Shown: positions 21,700-30,604 of the stretch, one piece after another
Layout of the letters: each line of letters starts with the position of its first letter
How positions within the stretch are numbered: the stretch's first letter is position 1
From: SIG78 sp045585955
Lineage (GTDB): Bacteria; Verrucomicrobiota; Lentisphaeria; Victivallales; Victivallaceae
Direction of reading: 5' to 3'
Length of the DNA: 32,250 bases
Assembly (NCBI GenBank): GCA_045585955.1
Contig: JAZMZK010000035.1
Location: forward strand, 1-32,250
Notes under the pieces: generated by a model
Seen by the model: only the letters and a program-made list of their open reading frames with translations
What the model was told of the DNA's origin: nothing
Databases searched by the model: none
Made by a program: the position numbers and the translations under genes

Positions 21700-24186
21700 T
21701 TACAGAGTGTTCCAGCCTCGCAGGGTTATTTTGTGTGGGGTGGTTCCGGCTGTGAGTTTGGCTTGGAAGGTGCGTTTTTTGCCGGGTTCGACGAGGCAAT
21801 AGTTATCCAGCCAGTAGACGGTGTAGAGTTCGTTTTCGGGCAGATCGGCACGGACGAACAGGGCGGCACTGCTGCCGGTATTTTCCACGGTTACGGTCAA
21901 AAGTTTTTCGCCGTTATCACGATCGCAAACTTCGCTGGTGTACTCCAGTGAGGTTTTGGCGAGGTTCCAGATCTGGTCGAAATGGGGGGTGCCGTAAATG
22001 CGTTCATGCTCCCAGATGATGTTGTTTGCGGCATCGGCTATACAGTATTTCAGGATAGCGATGTTGCTTTCAAACAAGTTGCCGACTTCAAACTCCACGC
22101 TGCCCGCCGGGGTCACGCCCGAGGGATATGTTTTGGCAAATTCCTGCTGATAAACTACTTTGCCATTGATATCCAGAGCTTGGAAAACGAGTTTGGCGTT
22201 TTCCATAGGAGCGTTGTCATTTATTACAAAGAGTTTGCCGGAATACCTATTATTTTCAATATTCCAGCCGTCATCTTCCAGAAACGCCATTACCGGAGCG
22301 TTGCTGTGACTTACATGATAATACGCCATTTTCGGGTGGCTGTAAAAGTCGATGATGCTGTAAGAATTAGTGGGCCACGATTCGTTGTACTGCCAGATGT
22401 AGCAGCCGGAGGCTTCCGGATAAAGCGAACGGTAGTGGCTCATAGCATATTCCAGCTGATCGGCTTGCACATACATATTAAGGTCGCACATCTGGCGGCG
22501 GCTGGATTGTTCCGGCTTGAACGACGCAAGGATTTGATCCATATTTTTGCAGTTGGAAAAGTGGAACTGCCAGCTCTGACCTTTGGGGCAAGGATCATTG
22601 GCAGGAATGAACTTTTCAATGGATTCGACTTCCGCCCATCCGGGACAGCCGAACTCACTTGCCAGCAAACGCTTATGAGTGTTCCAGAATTTGTGCCCGG
22701 CGTATTGCCACGGCCCGTGATCCCGCTCGCCGGGGCGGGACTGATCCGGCGAAGAGATGTGGAAAGGCATACCGGGAGCCAGCTTGTTGACCAATGCTTC
22801 GTAATTTTTGTAGAGGGGGTGAAAGGGTATTTCTCCATAATACAATACCTCATTGCCGCCGCAATACATTGCCATAGATACATGGTTGCGGAGCTTACGC
22901 ACGATCGCTTCACCCTCGACCGTTTTTTCTGCCAGATACCGGGGATTATCCGGGTACTGACTGCAAGCGTGGGGAAACTCCTGCCACACCAGCATACCGT
23001 GGCGGTCGCAAGCGGCGTAAAACTCATCTTTTTCGATCAAGCCGCCGCCCCAAATGCGGAACAAGTTGAAGCCCGCTTCTTTGGCAAGCCTGACTTCCCG
23101 CTCATAAAGTTTTGCATCCAACCGGGAGAAGATCATATCTGCCGGAACCCAGTTCAAGCCCCGGGCAAAGAGCTTTTTGCCGTTGATGGAAAAGGTCAGC
23201 GGATAAGAGTCTTCGCAGGAGCCGGGATTGCGGAGCATTTTCAAATCCCGGAATCCCACCTGTTTAGTGAATTTATCCCCCGGCATGGTCAAAGTAAGAG
23301 TGTAGAGCTTCTGTTCGCCGCAGCCGTTGGGGTACCAGAGTTCGGCTTCGGGGAAGTCAAACTCCCAATCCAGCGTGTTGACTTTGCCCGCAGTCAGTTC
23401 CACGGTGCGTTTTACGGTCAGGGATTTGCCGGAAAAATTCAAAGGTTCCAGCGCGCAGGTCAAATCCTGGGTGCAATCTTCCAATGTTCCCAGCTCCAAT
23501 GCCAGCTTGACCGATTTGCCTTGCGTAAAAAATCCGCAATCCCGTACCCGGGCAAGTTCGGCACCCCGCAGCTCCACATGGTCAAAGATACCGGTGGGGA
23601 CCAAAGTGCGTGCCCAGTCCCAGCCGAAACTCATCTGGCAATGGTGATAATAGGCAAACTCAGCAGGTTCATCGTGCTTATGATCAGGGCTTGCCTGCGG
23701 GGCGGGTTCAAAAATCAAGCTCAAAACATTTTTGCCTTCCCGCTTGATCTCTCTGGATACATCGTATTCCCACGCAGCAAACATGCCGGTTCTTTCGCCC
23801 AGATATTCGTTGTTGAGGAAAGCTACGGCTTTGTAACCGGCACTGTGGAGTTTCAGGGTGATGGTCCGGCAGCTTTTCCACTCTTCAGGCAGTGTGAACT
23901 CTTTGCGGTACGCCCATTCGTACTGCTCCGGCCAGCGGCTGCGGTCGGCATTTCTGCCGTAATAGGGGTCGTCGATCTCGTCATTTTCCAAAAGAATGGA
24001 GCGGTCGCAGCCGGGAATGGTAGCTGGTAAATAACCCTGCGGATCTTCTTCGGCAAGGATGAACCTTGCGGAGCGGGCGGTATCCATAAACATATTTTTT
24101 ATGTGGGGCGTATTGCGGGTGTTCACTTCGTGCTGGGAGATAAAGTATTGAACTTTCCAATCATTGCCATCCAAAAACATCTGCAT
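21700..24186 (-). CDS. Beta-mannosidase, glycoside hydrolase family 2
   Basis: 828 residues with the full GH2 mannosidase layout: N-terminal sugar-binding jelly roll (1-200, with GYLPATIPG, WAYRKEFTLP and FGWDWARTLVPTGI), an immunoglobulin-like domain (about 205-310), then the TIM barrel (about 320-620) and C-terminal beta domains. The acid/base is E446 in YCGGNEVLYY and the nucleophile E511 in LLASEFGCPG. FNLFRIWGGGLIEKDEFY and LVWQEFPHACSQYP are typical of beta-mannosidases. It removes terminal beta-mannose from oligosaccharides; no signal peptide, so it acts in the cytoplasm. It is alone in its transcription unit, behind a promoter almost matching that of the five-gene operon, which implies co-regulation. 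Confidence 0.9.
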   Translation of the reverse strand: MQMFLDGNDWKVQYFISQHEVNTRNTPHIKNMFMDTARSARFILAEEDPQGYLPATIPGCDRSILLENDEIDDPYYGRNADRSRWPEQYEWAYRKEFTLPEEWKSCRTITLKLHSAGYKAVAFLNNEYLGERTGMFAAWEYDVSREIKREGKNVLSLIFEPAPQASPDHKHDEPAEFAYYHHCQMSFGWDWARTLVPTGIFDHVELRGAELARVRDCGFFTQGKSVKLALELGTLEDCTQDLTCALEPLNFSGKSLTVKRTVELTAGKVNTLDWEFDFPEAELWYPNGCGEQKLYTLTLTMPGDKFTKQVGFRDLKMLRNPGSCEDSYPLTFSINGKKLFARGLNWVPADMIFSRLDAKLYEREVRLAKEAGFNLFRIWGGGLIEKDEFYAACDRHGMLVWQEFPHACSQYPDNPRYLAEKTVEGEAIVRKLRNHVSMAMYCGGNEVLYYGEIPFHPLYKNYEALVNKLAPGMPFHISSPDQSRPGERDHGPWQYAGHKFWNTHKRLLASEFGCPGWAEVESIEKFIPANDPCPKGQSWQFHFSNCKNMDQILASFKPEQSSRRQMCDLNMYVQADQLEYAMSHYRSLYPEASGCYIWQYNESWPTNSYSIIDFYSHPKMAYYHVSHSNAPVMAFLEDDGWNIENNRYSGKLFVINDNAPMENAKLVFQALDINGKVVYQQEFAKTYPSGVTPAGSVEFEVGNLFESNIAILKYCIADAANNIIWEHERIYGTPHFDQIWNLAKTSLEYTSEVCDRDNGEKLLTVTVENTGSSAALFVRADLPENELYTVYWLDNYCLVEPGKKRTFQAKLTAGTTPHKITLRGWNTL

Positions 24187-24332
24187 AAAAAAGACCTTTC
24201 TTTAAGGGAAAATGCCGCTTCAACAGTTTTTTATAATTTAGCACCGGAAGTACAAAACATAAAACTGTTTCAGCCTGATTTTATTGTTATATAAAGATTT
24301 TTTTGTTTTTCAGCAAAAATATATTTTTGTCT

Positions 24333-24361
24333 AATATACACAAAAAGCATTTATCCGTCAA
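24333..24361 (-). promoter_or_regulatory. Promoter of the beta-mannosidase gene
   Basis: Minus-strand TTGACG (24356-24361), 17 nt, TATATT (24333-24338), the same elements as at 18951-18979. The leader to the ATG at 24186 is about 140 nt. Confidence 0.7.
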
Positions 24362-24397
24362 TACGATATCATCTCAAAAGAGTGTATAAAATCGTAT
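24361..24397. promoter_or_regulatory. Inverted-repeat operator, probable AraC-regulator site (copy 2)
   Basis: ATACGAT (24361-24367) and ATCGTAT (24391-24397), starts 30 bp apart as in copy 1. Relative to copy 1 the left half has T for G and the right half A for C, a matched change that preserves the symmetry. The rest of 24398-24530 contains no recognisable element. Confidence 0.65.
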
Positions 24398-24531
24398 CAT
24401 AAAATCTGCTTACTATGCTGCGGCATATATAATATTTTGTTTTTTGATTTTCCCGCCCGGTATATGATCTTGCATTTTCAATAGATGTTACCGGCTATTT
24501 CTGATAATTTTCTTGAAATCCGGTTCATAAT

Positions 24532-24577
24532 AAAAAATCTCTATTTTTTAATTCTGTAAAACAACACCAATAGAGAT
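24532..24577 (-). terminator. Terminator of the efflux operon
   Basis: On the minus strand ATCTCTATT (24569-24577) pairs with AATAGAGAT (24537-24545) across a 23-nt loop, followed by TTTTTT. It lies about 50 nt after the stop of the TolC-like gene. Confidence 0.6.
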
Positions 24578-24627
24578 GCCAACGGCTGTTGAAATTTAAG
24601 TTTCTGCTGTATTAATGATGCAGAGTA

Positions 24628-26118
24628 TTACTTGAATTTGGAGTTCAACTTTTTCAACAGTTTATCTAATGTGATCGTTGTGTTTGGCGGTATCAGCTTG
24701 CGGTATGGCAATCCGGGGGTATCGCCTTCGATGGCACTTTGCAGCTGCACAATGGCTTTATTCAGCTCGATTTGAGCTATTGCCAGCATGTTTTCGGCTT
24801 TTACAAGATCGCTTTGAGCGCCATTCAACCGGGTGATGGTAGTTTTGGCTGAATCGTATTCGCTCTGCACCAGTTTGCGTTGTTCAAAGACCCACTCCAC
24901 GCTTTGTCGGTAAAGCTCCAGCTGGCCGGAAGCGTTGACGATATTTTCCCAGGCATCGCTGACTTCGTTGATCACTTTCAAGAATTTATCCAGCAATTCA
25001 TATTGATAAACTGTTTCAACAGTTTTCAATTCCCGCAGCAAATTGTAACTGGCAAAACCATCAAAAAGATTCCATTGCACGGCTGCCCCGTAAGAATTAT
25101 CAAAGTGATTGTAACGCGAAACAGTGTAGTGGTAATCAGCATAGCGAAAGTTGTTGTTGCTGAAATCCATCGAATAAAACAGCTTGATCCTGGGCAGAAA
25201 ATTTGCATAACTTTGCAAATGACGGTAGCGGCTTATTTGCAGATCGTTCCGGGCAGCGGCGAGATCGCTGCGGCGGGTTATTGCCATATCATAATAAGTT
25301 TCCAGCGGTTCAAGCTTTATTGGCTCTGATATTTGCAACGAATCAAGTTTTATTTCTCCGGGCAAATATCCGGCACTTCCGCCCATAAGTGCCGCCAGTG
25401 CATAGCGCCCGCTTTTTACTCTGGTGACAGCCGCAAGTATCGCACTGCGTGCCTCGTTGCCAAGAATCCTGAAGTTCAATACCGATGCCATGGAAGTTTT
25501 GCCGAAACGGTAACGGTTCAGCGCCTGTTCAAGTGCTGACTCTTGAAATTCAAGATCTGCTTGAGCAATGACTTTCCTTGCTTCGGCAAGCATTATATCA
25601 TAATAAGCAAAAGCTACGGCTTGCAGCAGCAACCGGCGGGCATTGGAATCTTCGTGCAAACTCCGGTCGTAATTTTCACGGGCGATCAGCACCGAAAATT
25701 CCCGCTCAAAACCGTCAAATATCAGCCATGATGCCTGCAAAGATGTTTCGGCAGAAAAATAATTTTCGTATGGCATAATTCCGGCGGGTGGATTTTTTAT
25801 GTGGTGACTGCTGCGTAAACTCTGGGCGGTTCTGAAATTACCCTGCACACTGGGCAGATATGCTGAAAGCGAACGGTAATAGCGGTATTTGGCAGCTCGT
25901 ATCGCCTGATATGCCGCCCGATAAGTCGGATTATTCTGCAAAGCTGCGGCTTGAGCTTCAGCCAGCGAAAGCGTTTTTTTCTTTGCAAATTGCCCCCAAT
26001 CAAACGCCGTTTGCGCCTTGCGGAAATCTGCCATATTTTCCAGCATATTCTGCGGTCTTAAAGAACATCCGCCGCCAAGTATCAGCAACAACATGAGCGG
26101 TAACGATTTCAGTGCCAT
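24628..26118 (-). CDS. TolC-like outer-membrane efflux lipoprotein
   Basis: 496 residues. A lipoprotein signal (LLLILGGGC, lipidated Cys18) is followed by two outer membrane efflux protein repeats made of long helices. The first is LSLAEAQAAALQNNPTYRAAYQAI...ASWLIFDGFEREF; the second is YYDMAITRRSDLAAARNDL...AVQWNLFDGFASYNLL. Both have the conserved (W)xLFDGF turn before the second helix. This is the outer-membrane channel of a tripartite exporter. Its ATG overlaps the stop of the HlyD-like gene by 10 nt, so the three genes are translationally coupled. A hairpin terminator follows. Confidence 0.9.
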   Translation of the reverse strand: MALKSLPLMLLLILGGGCSLRPQNMLENMADFRKAQTAFDWGQFAKKKTLSLAEAQAAALQNNPTYRAAYQAIRAAKYRYYRSLSAYLPSVQGNFRTAQSLRSSHHIKNPPAGIMPYENYFSAETSLQASWLIFDGFEREFSVLIARENYDRSLHEDSNARRLLLQAVAFAYYDIMLAEARKVIAQADLEFQESALEQALNRYRFGKTSMASVLNFRILGNEARSAILAAVTRVKSGRYALAALMGGSAGYLPGEIKLDSLQISEPIKLEPLETYYDMAITRRSDLAAARNDLQISRYRHLQSYANFLPRIKLFYSMDFSNNNFRYADYHYTVSRYNHFDNSYGAAVQWNLFDGFASYNLLRELKTVETVYQYELLDKFLKVINEVSDAWENIVNASGQLELYRQSVEWVFEQRKLVQSEYDSAKTTITRLNGAQSDLVKAENMLAIAQIELNKAIVQLQSAIEGDTPGLPYRKLIPPNTTITLDKLLKKLNSKFK

Positions 26119-27149
26119 AAAAATATTTCCCAGAAAAATTGCCTTATCGGGCGTGAAGGTATATCCAGCTCCACATAGGCGCTGGCTCCGGGGGTGAGCA
26201 AAAGATTGCCATCGAACTCAATGATTTTTATCTGCACCGGGAACCGCTGGGGCAGCAGAAACCACTCATTTTCTTTTTCCACTTCCGGCAAACCGGTTTG
26301 TTTGGACATCTTGCGGCGTTCGGCGGCATAGCCGATGTGTTCCACGATCCCGGTAAACATTTTACCCGGGTACTGCCGCAGCCATATCCGGACTTTGACA
26401 CCCGGCTGGATAGCAGAAAGTTCGCTTTCTTTTAAATTGGCTTGAACATACCATTGGGAACTGTCGACAAAGCCGCACAATACTTCGCCGGGGCGGTAAT
26501 AGCCGCCGGGAGTTACAGTCAGATTGGTTATATAACCATCGGCAAGGGCTTTGACCTCGGTAAGCTCGTACCATATCTTATTGAGTTCCAGTGCGGCATT
26601 CAATTTTTTGATTTGAGCCTTGACCATTATTGAGCGGTGAAAAATCTCTTCTTGAGTGTATTTCAACGCTTCCAGCTGCGCTTGATTTTCCTGCATTGCC
26701 CGCAGGCGTTCTTCGGCATATTCGCCGGATACGGCGGCGGTTTTGAGCATGTTTCCGGCTTGAGTATAAAGGTATTGAGCATTTTTCAAGCGGGCTTGAG
26801 CTTGTTTTTGTTCAGATAAATTACGCTTGATGGCAGCTTCCAGACTCTTCACTTCGGCAATACGCGAAGCGATCTCGTTTTCCAGCTCCACGATTTTAAA
26901 TTTGTAAGGCGCTTTGAACATAGTAAAGAGGGTAGTACCTTTTTTAACGAACTGATTATTTTTTACATATATACCGGTAATAAACCCTTCTGTAAAAGGC
27001 GAAACCGGCCGGGTGTTGGCAAAGATAAAGGCGTTGGGAGTAAATGGTTTAAAATGCCAGTAACACCAATAGCCAACGCCCAACAGCAGCCAGATGATCA
27101 CTTGCAATTCCAGCAGATGTTTTTTTATAAAATCAAGATACTTTTTCAT
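26109..27149 (-). CDS. HlyD/EmrA-type membrane fusion protein
   Basis: 346 residues from the ATG at 27149 (MKKYLDFIKKHLLELQ). The frame opens upstream with a TTG at 27194, but AGGG before the ATG and the family length favour the shorter form. One membrane helix (about 12-31) is followed by the lipoyl-like first half (PVSPFTEGFITGIYVKNNQFVKKG), a long coiled coil (about 75-195), the second lipoyl half (VKALADGYITNLTVTPGGYYRPGEVL) and a beta-barrel (WYVQANLKESELSAIQPG). It links the inner-membrane FUSC-like protein to the TolC-like lipoprotein. It overlaps the preceding gene by 17 nt. Confidence 0.88.
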   Translation of the reverse strand: MKKYLDFIKKHLLELQVIIWLLLGVGYWCYWHFKPFTPNAFIFANTRPVSPFTEGFITGIYVKNNQFVKKGTTLFTMFKAPYKFKIVELENEIASRIAEVKSLEAAIKRNLSEQKQAQARLKNAQYLYTQAGNMLKTAAVSGEYAEERLRAMQENQAQLEALKYTQEEIFHRSIMVKAQIKKLNAALELNKIWYELTEVKALADGYITNLTVTPGGYYRPGEVLCGFVDSSQWYVQANLKESELSAIQPGVKVRIWLRQYPGKMFTGIVEHIGYAAERRKMSKQTGLPEVEKENEWFLLPQRFPVQIKIIEFDGNLLLTPGASAYVELDIPSRPIRQFFWEIFLWH

Positions 27150-28134
27150 ACTGCCCTGCTCTGTTGCCGGAAAAAATCGATGAAAGTTTTTCAACGCTCA
27201 ATAATATTGCAGTTCCGGTAATTGTTGCCAAAGTCCGGGCCAGCAGCAGCTGCCGGAAATTGAAGTAATGCCCTGCTCCGCTCATCCAGTCTGCATATAC
27301 CGTAAAAGCAAACATGAAAAACAAGCTGAACAATAAAAAGTCATGCCGGTAATAAAGCATAAAAAATCCCACTGCCGCAATCAACGGCATAAAATAAGCC
27401 AAACGATAATCTGCGGCAACTGCGGAAGCAGAATATATTCCCCCCAGCAAAATTCCTGCCGGTACCGCAAAAACCCGCTGGCGCACCAGCTTTACACTGC
27501 TTTCATCCGGCAGCCGGAGCATGCAGATAAAAATAATGGTCAGAGTTATCCAGATACCTTGCGCAATAGCAAAAGATTTATACAGAACAAGTCCGCAAAA
27601 AAGCATAAGACTTTCGCTGAAAGCTTGAGCCGCCGGCAAGGGTTTGCCCGGATCATCAGCACGCTGAATCTGCTTTGTTCCGGCAGCAAGCATGACCACC
27701 CCGCCAGCCACAGCTCCGGCAATAAGCATATCCACCGCCCGTTCAGCTCCGGCATAAGCTCCCGGCTTGGCAGTGTAAACCAAAAAACCAGTCAGCAATA
27801 CAATATGCGCCGAATTGCCGGACATAATTCTTAAAAACACCCAGCTTGCCGCCACCGGAACCAGCACATTGCAAAACGGCAGATCATAAGTGATACTCAC
27901 GATATATTGTAAAATCACAGCACCGCTGATTATGCCGGTAAGCACCCGCAACTGCATATTCCAGTCAGAAAATGCCGAGCTCCTTACTGCCGCAAGAGCC
28001 GCCAGCACTGCAATCATAAGATCACCTTCATCCATCCGGAGAAATGCCCGGATAAATGCAGTTGACAATGCGGTTGCAGTCAGTATAAAAGTACGATATA
28101 AAGCCTGTCGGAAAGCCGCTGGCAAATCAAACAT
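27133..28134 (-). CDS. FUSC-like inner-membrane transport protein
   Basis: 333 residues, strongly hydrophobic with about ten predicted membrane segments and no large cytoplasmic insert. The stretch QGIWITLTIIFICMLRLPDESSVKLVRQRVFAVPAGILLGGI matches the C-terminal transmembrane half of fusaric-acid/aromatic-acid exporters (FUSC, AaeB-like), shorter than AaeB (about 650 residues). With HlyD- and TolC-like partners it forms a probable tripartite efflux system for weak organic acids. The substrate is inferred by family only. AGAGG lies 5 nt before the ATG. First gene of the operon, divergent from the CsgG-like operon. Confidence 0.8.
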   Translation of the reverse strand: MFDLPAAFRQALYRTFILTATALSTAFIRAFLRMDEGDLMIAVLAALAAVRSSAFSDWNMQLRVLTGIISGAVILQYIVSITYDLPFCNVLVPVAASWVFLRIMSGNSAHIVLLTGFLVYTAKPGAYAGAERAVDMLIAGAVAGGVVMLAAGTKQIQRADDPGKPLPAAQAFSESLMLFCGLVLYKSFAIAQGIWITLTIIFICMLRLPDESSVKLVRQRVFAVPAGILLGGIYSASAVAADYRLAYFMPLIAAVGFFMLYYRHDFLLFSLFFMFAFTVYADWMSGAGHYFNFRQLLLARTLATITGTAILLSVEKLSSIFSGNRAGQYEKVS

Positions 28135-28159
28135 AACTACCTCTGATTATTACAGTTTT

Positions 28160-28275
28160 TTTAGACAGCACAGCTTTTCAGCAGTTCCGGCAATGCGCCC
28201 GTTTCGCCACTGCAACAGCAAAAATTTCAGTTGCCAAATGTCCGTCCCTGTCATGGGTAAACTTATTTAGACAGC
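28160..28275. repeat. 10-bp direct repeat in the divergent intergenic region
   Basis: TTTAGACAGC occurs at 28160-28169 and 28266-28275. The 96 bp between contains a 34-codon minus-strand frame without known similarity. This could be the footprint of a small insertion or two regulator sites. Confidence 0.3.
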
Positions 28276-28324
28276 GGGATTTATCCAAAAAGTTCCGTAT
28301 ATGTATAAAAAAAAGGGATTTTTC

Positions 28325-28353
28325 TTGCAAATATCAGGATGCTGAGATAAATT
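28325..28353 (+). promoter_or_regulatory. Promoter of the CsgG/LpoB-like operon
   Basis: TTGCAA (28325-28330), 17 nt, TAAATT (28348-28353); the first ATG follows at 28432 behind AGGAG. Confidence 0.4.
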
Positions 28354-28431
28354 ATCTTTGCGGGGGATTTATTTTCCAGCTTTTTTCTCAAATCTATAAA
28401 AAGTAACCATAAATCAACAGGAGATTGCAAA

Positions 28432-29583
28432 ATGCGTAAACTTGCAGGTTTGCTTGCATTCCTTACCGGACTTTCTTTCGTAGCCTCCGGTACAGAAATC
28501 AAAGCTGTCAAGGAGGTCAACAACACCACCCGGGTAACCACTACAACTACCACCGTTATCAGCAAAACGATCATCAAAAAAGAAGAAAAGGTCAAATGGG
28601 TTCCATTCAAGATCTGTGTGTTGGATTTTGATTCGATCGATATCCGGGGCCAAAGACATTTTCTCAACGAAAAAAATCAGCCGATCAACATTCCTCCGCA
28701 GTGCACATTGAACGATGAAGACCGCAAGTCCATAAACAGCGTAATGCAGGGATTTGTCCGGATGATCGATGCCTGGGACAATACCCAGACCAATACCGCC
28801 AACCGCGATGCCCAAGCCGATGACAATGCCTTCAACCGCGCCAAGGCACTTGCGCTTTACGATTCTATTGCCAACGGCGTTTCCCGGCCGATGATCATCG
28901 GGGCAGAATATCTGGCAGCTTACCTCGGCAAACGCAACGATGTATTTTCCTGTGTCGATACACCCCATACAGTTGCGGTCATGCAGAAGTTGAGCAAGAT
29001 GCCCGATTTTCCGAAAGATTTCATGTTGCGGCTGGCAAAAGAAACCGGGATCACCCACCTGATCTACGGTACAGTTTCTGACATCCGCACCAAGAGCAAC
29101 TCCTTCAAAGGCTATGGCATTGAAACCAAAACCACCAATTATCAGCTCGATGTTATAATCAAGATGGTCGACCTGGCTGCCCAGCGCACTGTTTACAGCA
29201 ATGTTTACACCGGCAACTACCGGGAACAGCGCCCGGTCAGCGGCACCCAGTTCGATAACAATATCTTTCAGAATCTGATGACCTCTGCCCTTGAACAGGC
29301 TGCTGAAGATTTGTATGATCAATGCCGTCCGGGCAGAAAAAACAAGATCAGAGTTACTCCGCTGCCCTACACTTTGACCATTGTTCCCGCCGGTGGGATG
29401 TTCTTCAAGCAGGAAGCCGCAGAAACTTTTGTAGATGGTCAGTATGTCGGCAACGGCCCCTGCTCGATACTGGTACCTGCCGGTACCCATACCGTGGAAA
29501 TCAAAGCCGCCGGTTACAAAAGCAAGAAATTTGAAATAAAAATAAACGGCAATAAAGTCATAAATGCCAAGCTTACAAAATAA
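28432..29583 (+). CDS. CsgG/LpoB-like envelope protein with C-terminal PEGA domain
   Basis: 383 residues. Signal peptide (MRKLAGLLAFLTGLSFVASG) without a lipobox cysteine. A threonine-rich stretch (RVTTTTTTVIS, about 34-45) precedes a CsgG/LpoB-type core with KICVLDFDSID at the start and EYLAAYLGKRNDVFSCVD, LAKETGITHLIYGTVSDI and LDVIIKMVDLAAQRTVYSNVY, strands and helices typical of the CsgG fold. The C-terminal 45 residues (FVDGQYVGNGPCSILVPAGT...GYKSKKFEIKING) form a PEGA domain. It is likely periplasmic. LpoB proteins activate peptidoglycan synthases and CsgG forms a secretion pore; which applies here is not known. First gene of a three-gene operon. Confidence 0.75.
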   Translation: MRKLAGLLAFLTGLSFVASGTEIKAVKEVNNTTRVTTTTTTVISKTIIKKEEKVKWVPFKICVLDFDSIDIRGQRHFLNEKNQPINIPPQCTLNDEDRKSINSVMQGFVRMIDAWDNTQTNTANRDAQADDNAFNRAKALALYDSIANGVSRPMIIGAEYLAAYLGKRNDVFSCVDTPHTVAVMQKLSKMPDFPKDFMLRLAKETGITHLIYGTVSDIRTKSNSFKGYGIETKTTNYQLDVIIKMVDLAAQRTVYSNVYTGNYREQRPVSGTQFDNNIFQNLMTSALEQAAEDLYDQCRPGRKNKIRVTPLPYTLTIVPAGGMFFKQEAAETFVDGQYVGNGPCSILVPAGTHTVEIKAAGYKSKKFEIKINGNKVINAKLTK

Positions 29584-29595
29584 GGATACAAAGTA

Positions 29596-30603
29596 ATGAA
29601 TATCAAACATTTTCTCGCTGTTTTTTGCGGATTGCTTTTGACCGCATCCGGGTTGGCTGCGGATAAATTAGCTGTTTCGGAACCGGTAGCCAAAGGCGGT
29701 GTAAAAGCTGAAGATATCGATGCCTTCTGGGGCATATTGGAAACCTCCATCAAATCCGATGAATACAAACTTATTTCCCGTGCAGCCTTAAAGCAAATGC
29801 TGACGGAAATCGGTCTGACCACCAGCTCGGATCTGGTCAACCTCAACTCGGCGCAAAAAGCCAAACTCGGACAGCTGGAAACAGTTAAATATATCCTTGT
29901 TTCGGAGCTGGGCAAATTCGGTACACGCTACAACTGCACTTTGCGGATCATTGATGCCTCCACCGGAGAAATCGATACGGCGCGGACTGCCAACCTGCGG
30001 GTAAAGGATTTTGACGAACTGGCGGACAAAATCGAAGCTGCACTGCAACTTTTGCTCTCGGACAATAAAAAACTCAATGCTTCGGCGATCCTGCCTCCGT
30101 TGGTCAGAGTTGCCGATGCGCCCGGTTATTTGCCCATAGATTTCAATGTCCATCTGGAAAATGCGCTGATCAATCGCGGTGTAAATCTGCAAAATCTCCA
30201 GTCCGTAAAAAAGATTCTGCAAAGAAACAACTTGGACAATCTCTATGAACTTGAGCCGAAAATGTTTGTAAAAGTCGGCAAACTTCTGGAAGTCCAGACT
30301 CTGCTTCAGGCAACCATCACCCGTTTTGAGTTGGTTGGCAAAAAATATTATGTCGAAGAAACCGGCGCCAAAGGTATCCGCTGGAGCGGTGTTTTGGAGG
30401 GCAGTATCCGGGTGATTTCAGCCCAAACCGGCCGGGTGCTTGCCAGCATGCCTTTTGAAGAAAGAGTTCTGTTCCGGAATCTTGGTTATTCGCGTACCAA
30501 AGATTGGACGGTCGATGACTACGGCAAATACCTGATCAAAACCGTGATTCCCGGTAAAATCGCCCCTGCAATGCTCAAAATTCCGGAATTAACAGGCAGA
30601 TAA
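29596..30603 (+). CDS. CsgG/LpoB-like envelope protein
   Basis: 335 residues with a signal peptide (MNIKHFLAVFCGLLLTASGLAA). The core reads like a doubled CsgG/LpoB unit. The first is YKLISRAALKQMLTEIGLTTSS...LETVKYILVSELGKFGTRYNCTLRIIDASTGEI; the second is INRGVNLQNLQSVKKILQRNNLD...LEVQTLLQATITRFE...GSIRVISAQTGRVLASM. Both show the order helix for synonym-binding site, then VxxxLxG-type strand, then an S/D-TGE turn. No lipobox. The gene starts 12 nt after the preceding stop with AAGGA upstream and ends one base before the third gene. Confidence 0.7.
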   Translation: MNIKHFLAVFCGLLLTASGLAADKLAVSEPVAKGGVKAEDIDAFWGILETSIKSDEYKLISRAALKQMLTEIGLTTSSDLVNLNSAQKAKLGQLETVKYILVSELGKFGTRYNCTLRIIDASTGEIDTARTANLRVKDFDELADKIEAALQLLLSDNKKLNASAILPPLVRVADAPGYLPIDFNVHLENALINRGVNLQNLQSVKKILQRNNLDNLYELEPKMFVKVGKLLEVQTLLQATITRFELVGKKYYVEETGAKGIRWSGVLEGSIRVISAQTGRVLASMPFEERVLFRNLGYSRTKDWTVDDYGKYLIKTVIPGKIAPAMLKIPELTGR

Positions 30604-30604
30604 T

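Noticed and set aside
21982..24030. 682-codon open frame on the plus strand
   Set aside because: Antisense to the beta-mannosidase, whose catalytic motifs are clear; the frame is a by-product of its codon use.
28150..28254. 34-codon frame upstream of the FUSC-like gene, possible AaeX-like small protein
   Set aside because: It is half the length of AaeX, has no clear membrane helix and no convincing ribosome-binding site.
28414..29610. 398-codon open frame on the minus strand
   Set aside because: Antisense to the CsgG/LpoB-like PEGA protein, which has a signal peptide, ribosome-binding site and operon context.
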